64,000 nt of DNA from Aquilaria yunnanensis (taxonomy: Eukaryota > Streptophyta > Magnoliopsida > Malvales > Thymelaeaceae): NCBI GenBank assembly GCA_039654915.1, contig CM077593.1, positions 82,626,501 to 82,690,500 on the forward strand, read 5' to 3'. A program made the translations under genes and the position numbers. Below are positions 38,016 to 47,187 of the stretch, piece after piece. Numbering within the stretch: position 1 is the first letter of the stretch; every line of letters begins with the position of its first letter. A model generated the notes under the pieces. That model was not told the origin of the DNA. It saw nothing but the letters and a program-made list of their open reading frames with translations, and did no database searches.

Positions 38016-38650
38016 AATTAAATATCATGGTGTACCACTTATCTAAGCAGTATATGATATAAATATTTTCATATTTTGTTATTTTATTGTAAGGTATACT
38101 GTAGTATTTTTCAGTATTTCGCATACTGATAACTTTTTGTGTAAATTTCATAAAAAAAACTGCAATATACCGTAAATACTGTAAGATATGTACATCGGTA
38201 TTTTCATAAATGTGTGTGAGATATTTTTTTATCATTTTACATCAAAATATCATAAATATATAGAAAAATTAAAATATAATTAATACACATATCATAAAAT
38301 AAATATTTACTTTTATTCTTTTGCTTACTTTTCTTAGTTAACATAAAAATTTAATGATTACTTTGAACCACCTAAGAATTCATTGTGGTATTAAAAAATA
38401 TATTGTTATTATTAAATTATTTTTTCTTTTATACCAATAAATTATTTTCTTTCTAGCCATTATTTATTTTTCTCTATATATAACATCTTTTTATGTTTTT
38501 TTGTATTAAACAATTATCTTTTATCATATATATTTTATTTATATTTTACAAATTATAATAAGAAAAATTAAAATAAATATAAAATATGTAAAAATTTATT
38601 AAATTTATATTATTTTAAAATAATATTCTAACATTTATTTATTTATTTAT
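38016..38650. other. AT-rich insertion-like segment within the LINE
   Basis: It is strongly A+T rich, with repeated GTATACTGTAG / CAGTATTTCGCATACTG phrases in both orientations near 38090-38190. It sits between the last recognisable LINE coding codons and the LINE tail. It is probably a small transposon, but no terminal repeats or target duplication were established. It could also be LINE 3' untranslated sequence. Confidence 0.3.
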
Positions 38651-38929
38651 TTTGTAAAAACAGTAACAGTATGCGACTTGAATGCATGCTTAGTCGGAAC
38701 TTTCCCTTGAATCGCCCTTCAAGCAAAAATGTTCACCTTTTCCAGAACAGATGTATTCCAACATTCACGACCTTTTGTGGATTGGACTTCCAGGATGAAA
38801 TCATCAATCCGTTCCTTCAGCGACTTTACCAAAAAAATTATAGATGGAGAAAGTGCCCAGTTGCAAGCATCCAGAGCATCTTTATTGACTTGAAAATTGC
38901 TGCATAAATTTGTAAATTCCTGAAACTCT
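38651..38929 (-). pseudogene. LINE C-terminal zf-RVT fragment
   Basis: Minus-strand frames read ...KDALDACNWALSPS... and then LEKVNIFAWRAIQGKVPTKH. The second matches the KVNxFxWRAxxGxxPT core of the zinc-binding RT domain at the C-terminus of plant LINE ORF2. The pieces lie in two frames. It continues the domain interrupted at 41887 by the CACTA element. Confidence 0.7.
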
Positions 38930-39347
38930 CTTTACTAAAAAAAATAATTTTTTAATGAACTTATGTTGAAAAATTATAGGATAATTGATAAATGATGCAT
39001 TGAAAAAAAATTTTCCAACGACTGAAGGATTGACTGTTGGTATTTCCAACAGCCGTCGCATTGGAAGATGAGCCTTTAAAAATTTTCAATGGCCTATCCT
39101 CACAAAATTATTTCCAGCGGTTGAACCATTTTCCAACGACCTGGCCATTGGAAATATTCCAACGGCTCAAGCTGATGGAACCGTTTTACAATTTATATTT
39201 ACTAAAAACATATTTAATAATTTATATTCATGAAAATTTAATTAACTAAAATTCAATAAAACAGAAAATGTTAAAATATTTTATATTATTACTAAATTTA
39301 TATTTTTTATTAATTACTAAAAATATATATATTACACAAAAAAATTA

Positions 39348-39710
39348 CTCCCTCCATCCCAAATTATATGAAACGTATTTCTTTTTTGGATGTCTTAAAA
39401 AGGTTGAAACGTTTTCTCTTTTGAAAAATTTTAAATAATCAATTTATGCTCTTACTCCCATTTAAACTCTCACTACACAAAACCCGATAAAGAATCTTTT
39501 TTTATCCTTCACTTAAACTCAATCTCTCACTACATAAAACTGAAAAAAAGAATCTTTTCTTTTTTAATCATTATTTAAACTCTCACCACATAAAATCTAA
39601 AAAAAATTAATTTTAATTCCATAGGTAAACTTAGAAAAATTAACATAAATTACATACATCTTAATCTCTGTGGCCAAAGAAATTTTTTATCTATTTTGGG
39701 ATAAAGGGAG
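39348..39710. mobile_element. Stowaway-like (Tc1/mariner) MITE with TA target site
   Basis: It begins CTCCCTCCATCCCAAATTAT and ends TATTTTGGGATAAAGGGAG, with TA on each side (39346-39347 and 39711-39712). The CTCCCTCC-GGGAG ends and TA duplication are the Stowaway hallmark. It is 363 bp and non-coding, and lies in the left part of the CACTA element, so it landed after it. Confidence 0.88.
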
Positions 39711-40674
39711 TATAATTTATATTATTGCAAAAATACTTATAAAAAAATTATGTTTTTCAAAAACTTAATATTCACTAAATATAAAAAATCAAAAAGTTCA
39801 CAAACTTATATTGCTATTTATAAAAAATTATAAAATTCAAAAAATTCAAAATAAAGAAAATAAACCAAATAAAAAAATAGATCCACAATCACAAAATCAA
39901 AACAAACACAAAATAAAGTCCGAGAGACAGGAAAAATTAGATCTAATCACAACATGAATTACTCTGCTTCAGATCCAACAAGTCAATCTAATCCAACAAC
40001 TCCGCCATTCAATCCAACAATTAGATCTTATTCAAAATCAAATCCAGCAATCTAAATCAAATTAAAAATACATATCCAAGATTGGAAAAATTAGATTTAA
40101 GTGGAAATAACCTATTCGAACGGCGATCGGGAAGCGAGGACCGAGAGACAACGATTAGATCTGCACACGGATGATGAGCAAACGGCTAGACCGAAGGCGA
40201 AAGAAGGACAGCGAGCTTCTTCCATGAAGACGTTGCACATGAAGGACCGAGAGGACATCACCGCTTCATCCGTGAAGAGAGGATAGACAGAGGACGAAGA
40301 CGGCAAGCCACAAAGAAGACAAGGAATGAATAACCAAAGTGAGAACGAGGGACAGTGAAGTGAGGGAGTAACCGAGAAGACTATAAGATAGAAAGGCGGC
40401 ATGTACGACGAGCCAGAGAGAGGACAAGGGACGATGAGCCAGGAGAGATGAAGAAGTTGAGAGAGATAGGGAGTTGAGATTAATGAGGGGGAAGTTTGAG
40501 AGAGATAAGGGAATTTGAGAGAGAAAGGTGGCGAATTAGGGTTGGATGAGGGAGAGGGCTAGGTTATGATATATATCTATATATGGATATGGATTGGGTT
40601 CTATGGGCTGGGTTCTAATATATGGGTTGGGTTATATTATAGTATAGTATATATGATATATCTATTAATATATA

Positions 40675-41357
40675 TTCCCTCAATCCCAGATTTTCTGCTC
40701 CTTTTGTCATTTTGGGCCATTCCATATTCTCTACAACATTTCCTTTTTAGGTGAGTTTTATCATGCTTAATGACCATATTGCCCTCTTCAACTTTTACTT
40801 TGAAAAAATAAAAGTAGAGAGTTGGAGCAAATCAATTGATGGTTGTTGGCAGCCGAATGCGAAGCTGGTCGACCGACATCATTGAGGGCGGAGCTGGTCG
40901 ACTGACGTCATTGATGATGGCCAAGTGAGGAGATTTAGGTTAAGGTAGAGAAAGGTGGAGGAAGGCGACGAGGCGAGGAGATCAGAGGTAAGAGGCAAAA
41001 GTCGACAAGGCAAGGAGATTGAAGGACAAAATTAGAGATGAGGCGAGAAGTGCTGAATCGAAGAGATGGACGAATCGAGAAGATGGCAGAGGCAGGGAGA
41101 GGCCGAATTGATGAGATGAGGTGTCACTGAAGGCAAATCTACTGGGGGACCGGGAAGAGTAAAAATCGTGAAAGGTAGATAGCGGAGAAACAGTAATAGA
41201 TGGGGTTTGATATGTAGCAGATTGTAGGTCTGGCATGTAGCAATGAAGGAGGAGAAACATGAAACTAAGGATAAAGTTGGAAAAAGATACATCTTTTTAT
41301 CATTTTTTAATCTCCATGTCAAACACAAATGGAGTAAAAAACCTGAGAAGAATGGAG
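40675..41357. mobile_element. Longer mariner-type MITE with TA target site
   Basis: Its ends, TTCCCTCAATCCCAGATTTT and the complement of ACCTGAGAAGAATGGAG, form imperfect inverted repeats (the CTCC..TTCTC..TTTTxCTCC pattern) flanked by TA at 40673-40674 and 41358-41359. It is 683 bp, longer than the first MITE. The minus-strand reading frames of 92-98 codons inside it have no recognised domain. Confidence 0.7.
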
Positions 41358-41886
41358 TATATTACATACATTATAATACATGAAACATATAGTATAATAT
41401 CTATGAGAGATTAATATATGTGATATATATGATACATACACACATACATACATACATACATATACATTATATACATTATTACATCATGTATATATTATGA
41501 TATATTTATACTTATAAATATGTTAATAAATATGTATATTATTATTGTTATTTATTATAAAATATTTTCAAAATACTACTGTATTTTCTAAAATTGTGAA
41601 ATTTGTTGGTTTACTAACACAATTTTTCAACAACCTTTGCATTGAAAATTTTCAACATGACAATTTCTAATGGCCTCGTGTTAGAAATTGAAATTCTCAT
41701 ATTTCCAACGACCATATTTTCAATGACTCAACACATTGCAAATTTCCAATGGCTTGGCCGTTGGAAAATATGGTCTTCAAAAGTTTTCCTCCCATCTTCT
41801 TCCAACAGCTCTTCGCATTAGAAATTTCTAACGGCCTAGCATTGGAAATTTGGCCGTTTGAAAATGCATGTTTTTTAGTAGTGTCC

Positions 41887-42837
41887 ACCACCTTTCTACC
41901 CGTCGACAGTCTTCTCCAACAATAACTCCAAGGCCACCGCCCATCACTCACCTTCCCTGTCACACACCAAACAATCATTATCACACTCAAGATTGAATAA
42001 CCTAGGAAACTTATCCTTTAGCCTAAATAGCCCAGCACACTCATCACCCCAGAATTTTACCTTTTTCCCATTACCAAGCTTCCACCTAAAAGAGACTGCA
42101 ACTGTAACCCAATTTTATCCAACACTCTACCTATCTTCATTATGTTCCCCTAAGTAAAGCCAACATTTCTTACTTCACAACCCTCCTTCAAGACACCTCT
42201 CTCCTCATAAATACCGACAATCACTCTTCTTTATAAATCATCCTTTTTACTCACAAATCTCCACCACCACTTTCCTAACAAAGAACATTGTTTTCCTTTT
42301 AAACTGCCCACTCTCAGGCCCCCAACCTAATCACCAACCAAAACCTTGTTCCACTCCACCTAAGAAATTTTATTACCCTCGATAATAGAACTCCAAAAAA
42401 ATTTACTTCTCAAACTCTCAAACTCTTTTAACACTTTGATTAGGGCTCAAAATAAGGAGAAAATAGTATAATGGGAGACTCCCCAACACATATTTTATCA
42501 GAGTTAATCTCCTTCCAATCAAATGAGCTTTAGCATACCACAACTCTATTTTTTTTTTAACTTTGTTGACCACTTGTTGCTAAGTAGCTTATCTATTTAA
42601 ATTCTTTCTAATCGGCAACCAAAGATAATCAAAAGAAAGCATTCCCACCTTACACCCAATAATTGGTGCAGTTCTTTCCACTTCAACATTCTCCAAATTG
42701 ACCCCAAACAACATACTTTTACTCATATTGATCTTCAAACCTAACACCAATTGAAAAAAATTCAAAATTAATATTCAACAGATTCTCATCAAACCATTCT
42801 CCAACAAAAAGCATATCATCTACATATTGTAAATGTG
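41887..42837 (-). pseudogene. LINE reverse transcriptase: YVDD box, thumb and zf-RVT start
   Basis: From the copia insertion downwards the minus strand reads HLQYVDDMLFVGEWFDENLL, the catalytic Y/F-x-DD box of plant LINE reverse transcriptase. Then come KINMSKS-type and ISWVEW-type blocks, and GNGKKVKFWGDECAG followed by KFPRLFNLECDNDC, typical of the region before zf-RVT. Several frameshifts and stops interrupt it. The piece ends at the CACTA terminus at 41883. Confidence 0.85.
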
Positions 42838-42842
42838 AAATC

Positions 42843-43202
42843 TATTATGTTATTGGCTCAAATTCAAAGAAGATAAAGACTTGAAGTTGTTATTAATTTA
42901 ATTTGTTTTTGGATTGGGTTTATGTTTTTTGTTTAGGATTTGGTTTTAGTTTTCCTATTTGTTTGGGGTTTAGTTTTTCTATTTTGATATGGTTTAGGTT
43001 TGTTGTGTGACCTATAAAAAAGCTTGTTATGTTAGATTTCTAGTGAGGCAAGAAAAGTGTGTGTGGTATATTGTGAGGCTTGAAATAAAATAGAGCTTGA
43101 GAGCTTTTAGGTTTAGATAATGGAAAGGTCGTGGGAATCGTCACAGTTGGAGAAAAAAAATTGCTTGCTATTTTGTTTTTTCTTTTTCGCTTCCGCCCAA
43201 CA
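42843..43202 (+). repeat. Copia 5' LTR
   Basis: It is 360 bp and starts TATTATGTTATTGGCTC, aligning base for base with the 3' LTR start TGTTAGGTTACTAGCTC, so the canonical TG has become TA. It ends CCCAACA. A TATAAAA-like CTATAAAAAAGC at about 43013 could be the promoter. Confidence 0.85.
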
Positions 43203-43204
43203 AG

Positions 43205-43216
43205 TGTTATCAAAGC
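43205..43216 (+). promoter_or_regulatory. Primer-binding site resembling initiator Met tRNA
   Basis: TGTTATCAAAGC, two bases after the LTR, matches 10 of 12 bases of the copia consensus TGGTATCAGAGC, which pairs with the 3' end of initiator methionine tRNA to prime minus-strand synthesis. Confidence 0.75.
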
Positions 43217-43379
43217 TTAGTTCAAGATGGCTAGGACTTTGAATTTTAGCCTTTCGAAATGCATGGTGAAGCCTTTCTAACTTGGCGATGTGTTTGAGAA
43301 AATAAAGCCTGAATCTATAACTAGCGAAAAGTGAAAAGAGATGGAGCAGATAATAGTGAATACGATTAAATTGGCTCTT

Positions 43380-45533
43380 GCGCACCACAACTCAAGTATG
43401 ATGTGTTGAACGAGGCATTTCCAACAAAATTGATGGATAAACTTGAAGGTAAGTATATGTCAAAGTCTATTACTAACAAGTGAAAAGACAATTATATGGT
43501 TTGAGGATGAAAGATGGAATTAGCTTGATTGTACACTTAAATGAGTTTAGCAACCTTGTTACACAATTAGAGAGTATTAGTGAGAAGATTAAAGAAGAAT
43601 ATAGGGCTATAATATTGAATAATTCTTTATCAATATTTTATGAGTTAGTTATGACTCCATTGATCGTTGGAAGAGATACCTTGAAGACTTAGCACTACTA
43701 AAAAAATGTCTTTTTCTAACGGCTAAATTTCCAACGGTCAAGTTATTGGAAAATTCCAACTCGATGAGCTATTGTAAAAGGGAGAGATGAATTGCCAATG
43801 GTCTGGCCATTAGAAAATTTGAAGAGCATATTTTCCAATGCCCTGGCTATTGGAAATTTGCAACCCGTTGAGCCGTTAGAAATCAATACGTTGAAATTTT
43901 AAAAAATTCAATTTCCAATGCGAAGGTCGTTGGAAATACTAGGCTATTGGAATATGGAATGAATTTTACAATTTTAGAAAATAAAGTAGTATTTTCAAAT
44001 CACGTTTGATTGTTGATCCGATTTCAATTTTTAGTGATTTTTTAAAATTTTTGGTAAATTTTTAACTTTTAATAATATTTTTATTTTTAAATTTTTACTA
44101 CATTTCTATTAATTTTATGAAAATATAAAATACAATTTAAGTAACTTATTCCTGAATAATATAATTTTTTGTGCTAATATAATCTTAGTGATTATAATTT
44201 TAGTAAATATAATTTTTTAATATAAAATATAGAATATGATTTTCACACACACAGACATACATATATATAAATATAAAATATGTTTTCAGCAAATATAAAA
44301 TGTGATTTTAATAAGTGTAAAATATAATTTTCATAAACATAAAAAATATAATATTTATTATTCTTTTGAAAAAAATTTCCAACGGCCTAACCATTATAAA
44401 CTTCCATCGGCTTGAGCCGTTGGTATGTTACCAACAACTTCATTTAACCGTTAGAAATAACTCTGTGTGTTTCAGCTGTTAGAAATTTCCAATGGCTAAC
44501 CATAGAGCTATTAGATTTTTTTTCCAACTTTTGATTTGCCGATGCCCTAGTATTTCCAATGACCTTTGCATTGGAAATTGAATTTTTTAAGATTTCAACG
44601 TGCTGATTTCTAACGGCTCAACGAGTTGGAAATTTTCAATAGCCAGGCCATTGAAAAATATACTCTTCAAAATTTCTAACGGCCCTTGGAAAATTGCTTT
44701 TTTTTAGTGGTGGAAGATGTGACCACTATGCTTTTGGAGCATGATCAAATGAGAAAATTTGAATAAAAAGATGAAGAAAATAATGTGTTAGTGGTAGAGC
44801 AATGAAGAAATTGTTGGAGAGAAAAAAAAAATTCAAAAGGAAATCAAGTTCGAGACAAGGAAAAGACTAGAGCAATACGGAATGCTAGTACTGTCATGAT
44901 TTGGGACATATCAAATTATTTTGCCTGAAATTAGAAGAGGACATGGAAGAATTTTTTAAGGGAAAGGAGAAGAAGAAAGAAAAAAATGAGGAGAAAAATA
45001 AAGGGGATGTGAACATGGTAAAGGATGGCAAAAGTGATGATGAAGTTGTGACTTTAAAAGTGCATGAAACTGGTGCAAAGAAATATTCAAAAGATGTTTG
45101 GGTATTTGATTATGCTTATTCAGGGCATGTTTGCACAAAAAGGGAGTGGTTTACAAAGTTTGAGGCATGTGACAAGCCAATTTATTTGGCGAATGACCAA
45201 GAAAAAATAATTCAAGGCATTGTTAGTGTGAAGATCCATTTGCATGATTGAAGTATCAAGACGCTTGGTAATGGAACGTAGGTTCCAAAATTCAAAAGAA
45301 ATTTGATTTCACTTAGTAGATTGGATAGCTTAGGTTATGGATTTTCTACTCAAGGTGGAGGATTGCGGATTTCAAATGATGCATTAATTGTGATAAAAGG
45401 AGTGAAGAGCTCAAATAATTTGTATAAGTTTATTGGTAGTACAATTGTGAGAGGAGAGACAAAGATTTATCCTGTGGATGTAAAGGTCCTTACAAAGAAG
45501 AATGTAAGCTTCATAGATTTGGTAAATAGATGA
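43380..45533 (+). pseudogene. Copia gag-protease, split by a CACTA insertion
   Basis: Gag reads KLEGKYMSKSIT, then KRQLYGLRMKDGISLIVHLN and ...LVTQLESISEKIKEEYRAII, the UBN2-type copia capsid. It is cut by the CACTA element at 43693 and resumes EDVTTMLLEHDQM at 44713. A CX2CX4HX4C zinc knuckle follows at about 44886-44922, with an internal stop in the X2 position. The protease shows WVFDYAYSGHVC where active copia enzymes have WxxDSGA; the catalytic DSG is DYA, so it is inactive. The final part is RNLISLSRLDSLGYGFSTQG and ...STIVRGETKIYPVDV, ending at 45533 with no integrase. Confidence 0.85.
43693..44712. mobile_element. Short CACTA element nested in the copia gag
   Basis: It starts CACTACTAAAAAAATG and ends TTTTTTTTAGTGGTG, a near-perfect inverted pair. 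Subterminal regions 43715-43945 and 44375-44690 repeat TTTCCAACGGC and its complement many times. It is 1020 bp with an AT-rich core and no coding capacity. The gag frame continues on both sides. Flanking triplets TAG and GAA do not match, so no target duplication is visible. It belongs to the same family as 38930-41883. Confidence 0.85.
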
Positions 45534-45553
45534 AGGTAGGGAGAATTTGAGCC

Positions 45554-45564
45554 AAGGTGGAGAT
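45554..45564 (+). promoter_or_regulatory. Copia polypurine tract
   Basis: AAGGTGGAGAT directly precedes the 3' LTR start TGTTAG. This is the usual copia primer for plus-strand synthesis. Confidence 0.75.
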
Positions 45565-45948
45565 TGTTAGGTTACTAGCTCAAATTCAAAGAAGATGAAG
45601 ACTTGAAGTTGTTACTAATTCAATTTTTTTTAGGATTAGGTTTATGTTTTGTTTATGATTTTGTTTTAGTTATCTTATTTGTTTGGGATTTAGTTTTCAT
45701 ATTTTAATATGGTTTAGGTTTGTTGTGTTGCCTATAAAAAAACTTGTTATGTTAGATTTCTAGTGATGGGAGAAAAGTGTGTGTGGTGTGTTGTGAGGCT
45801 TAAAAAAAAATAGAGCTTGAGAGTTTGAGAGAATTAATGTGTGTAATTGCTTTTGGGTTTAGACAGTAGAAAGGCTATGGAATCGTCATAGTTAGAGAAA
45901 AAAAATTGCTTGTTGTTCTGTTTTTTATTTTTCACTTCCAGCCCAACA
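45565..45948 (+). repeat. Copia 3' LTR
   Basis: It is 384 bp, starts TGTTAGG and ends CCCAACA, and is similar to the 5' LTR throughout but with scattered substitutions and indels. The pair is therefore not very young. It is followed by the AAATC target duplication. Confidence 0.85.
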
Positions 45949-45953
45949 AAATC

Positions 45954-46365
45954 ACAACACAACGAGCCAACTTTCACACCCTTGCGCAAACCATGCTCAG
46001 CCGCTTCATTAACCATTACAGTTTGACCTTCAGCCACGAATAAAACAAAAAAAAGGGACATGGGATCTTTCTGTTAGATTTTTTTTTCCATTACAAATTT
46101 TGAAGTTGGGCTCTTGTCAACAATTATAGAAACCAAAGAAGATTGCAGGTAGCCCATAATCCAATGCCTCCATTTGTCCCCAAAACCGAATTGCTCCATA
46201 ACCAAGTCCAAAAAATCTCAGCAAACATAGTCATTTGCTTTTTCAAAATCAACCTTAAATAATAAAATCCTTTTCTTCTTTCTTCTCACATAATCTACCA
46301 CCTCAATAGCTACTAGAACACCATCTAAAATTTGACGTCCCTTTATGAAGGCAGTTTGACTATCA
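45954..46365 (-). pseudogene. LINE reverse transcriptase palm region
   Basis: The minus strand reads DSQTAFIKGRQILDGVL, then KRILLFKVDFEKA, WIMGYLQSS, and QKDPMSLFFVLFVAEGQTVM with NEAAEHGLRKGVKVG. These are the QSAFxxGRxI, VDFxKAyDxV and QGDPLSP blocks of plant L1 reverse transcriptase. G of QGDP is K here. The next block, the YVDD box, lies beyond the copia insertion, so the enzyme is reconstructed across it. Confidence 0.88.
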
Positions 46366-46743
46366 CTTGGTAGGAAACAGTCCTAAGGGCCTAAATTCAG
46401 ATGTCTAGGAGCTGGACTGTTCCTAGAGACCTAGATAGACCCTAAAAAGAATTCCTCCCTGGAAGGAATTTATATCCCATAAATACAGGATAAGCTACAG
46501 GACTTCAATCCCAAGAATGAATTACCCAGAGCACACCTTGGCTATATAAACCTCCTACCAATTCTGAGGTAAAGGATTTTGGCTCTCCTCTCCTTCTCCC
46601 TGCCATTCATCAACGGAAAACTAATTTGAGTGTCAGAGGTTTCCTTCGAGAACATGTCCTAGGTCTTTGACACTGCCTTTATATGTAGGATCCTGATCTA
46701 CTGTTCGCCAAGCTCTTGGGCTTAGCCTATCTGATCACATTAC
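46366..46743 (+). mobile_element. LTR-like insertion (probable solo LTR) flanked by CTATCA
   Basis: CTATCA at 46360-46365 and again at 46744-46749 brackets 378 bp that interrupts the LINE between its ALIGDD and SQTAF codons. Inside are a TATA box in GGCTATATAAACC (about 46541) and a downstream TTTGAGTGTCAGAGG (about 46625), like the GAGCGTCGGAG phrase in the R region of many plant LTRs. The exact ends are not TG...CA under any simple choice of target duplication, so the family is uncertain. Confidence 0.55.
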
Positions 46744-46749
46744 CTATCA

Positions 46750-47187
46750 TCACCGATCAATGCAAGGATTACACCCTTTAGTCTCTCAACCAAAATCTTT
46801 GCCACCACCTTATATTAACACTAGATTAAGCTAATCAGTCTATAATCCTTCAAGCTAATAAGATTAGATCATTTTGCAATCAATGATACAAATGACGAGT
46901 TGCTTCCTCTTTCAAACCTCCCATTCTATTCAAAATCTTTCATGAACTTAAAGAAATCACCTTTAAGTAGACTAAAAAAATGCTTAATAAAGTTAAAAGA
47001 AAAGGCCCCAAAGCTTTTAAGCCACTACATGAAAACACTAGAACTCTCAACTTTTCTTATGAGATAGGTGTTCCCAAAGTAGATCTCTACATTGGAGATA
47101 ATTTCTGGAATTTGTCACTTCTAAAGCCCGGTTTGACTCTGTGCACTTCTTTGAATTTTTCTTTAAAGAATCGAAACATTCCTACTT
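46750..47187 (-). pseudogene. LINE RT N-terminal region
   Basis: On the minus strand: MFRFFKEKFKEVHRVKPGF, then a decayed stretch ending near GLKALGP (the KSPGPDG block), LKGDFFKFMKDF, and RGSNSSFVSLIAKCSN followed by LKDYRLISLI. These correspond to the F..FFK..F, NKSPGPDGFN, ITLIPK and DYRPISL blocks at the start of plant LINE reverse transcriptase. Multiple stops are present. Confidence 0.82.

Larger units (their letters stand above)
38930..41883. mobile_element. CACTA element inserted in the LINE, carrying two MITEs
   Basis: The right end reads ATGTTTTTTAGTAGTG, complement CACTACTAAAAAACAT. The left end at 38930 is a mutated match (CTTTACTAAAAAAAA). Subterminal blocks 39010-39190 and 41600-41870 carry many copies of TTCCAACGGC / GCCGTTGGAAA in both orientations, the CACTA signature, and the same motif fills the element at 43693. 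Possible 3-bp target sites are TCT and TCC, an imperfect match. The interior (39715-40670) has no transposase. 40095-40560 is richer in G+C and may be a captured plant gene leader. Two MITEs sit inside it, and a CATA microsatellite lies at about 41434-41462. LINE zf-RVT coding resumes on both sides. Confidence 0.72.
42843..45948 (+). mobile_element. Ty1-copia element, pol deleted, target duplication AAATC
   Basis: Two direct LTRs (42843-43202 and 45565-45948) enclose a primer site, a gag-protease region and a polypurine tract, and AAATC lies on both sides (42838-42842 and 45949-45953). After protease the frame runs through the LGYGFSTQGGG to STIVRG region that precedes integrase, then meets the 3' LTR. 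Integrase, reverse transcriptase and RNase H are absent, so the element is non-autonomous. It interrupts the LINE just upstream of the YVDD box. A CACTA element at 43693-44712 interrupts its gag. Confidence 0.9.

Noticed and set aside
41434..41462. CATA microsatellite as a meaningful element
   Set aside because: It is a short simple repeat inside AT-rich transposon sequence with no further structure.
42848..43202. 5' LTR of the copia element starting at TGTTATTGG
   Set aside because: Alignment with the 3' LTR puts the start five bases earlier at a mutated TG (TATTATG), and only that choice gives the exact AAATC duplication.
44901..45251. 116-codon frame as a stand-alone Lys/Glu-rich gene
   Set aside because: It is the zinc-knuckle to protease part of the copia gag-pol.
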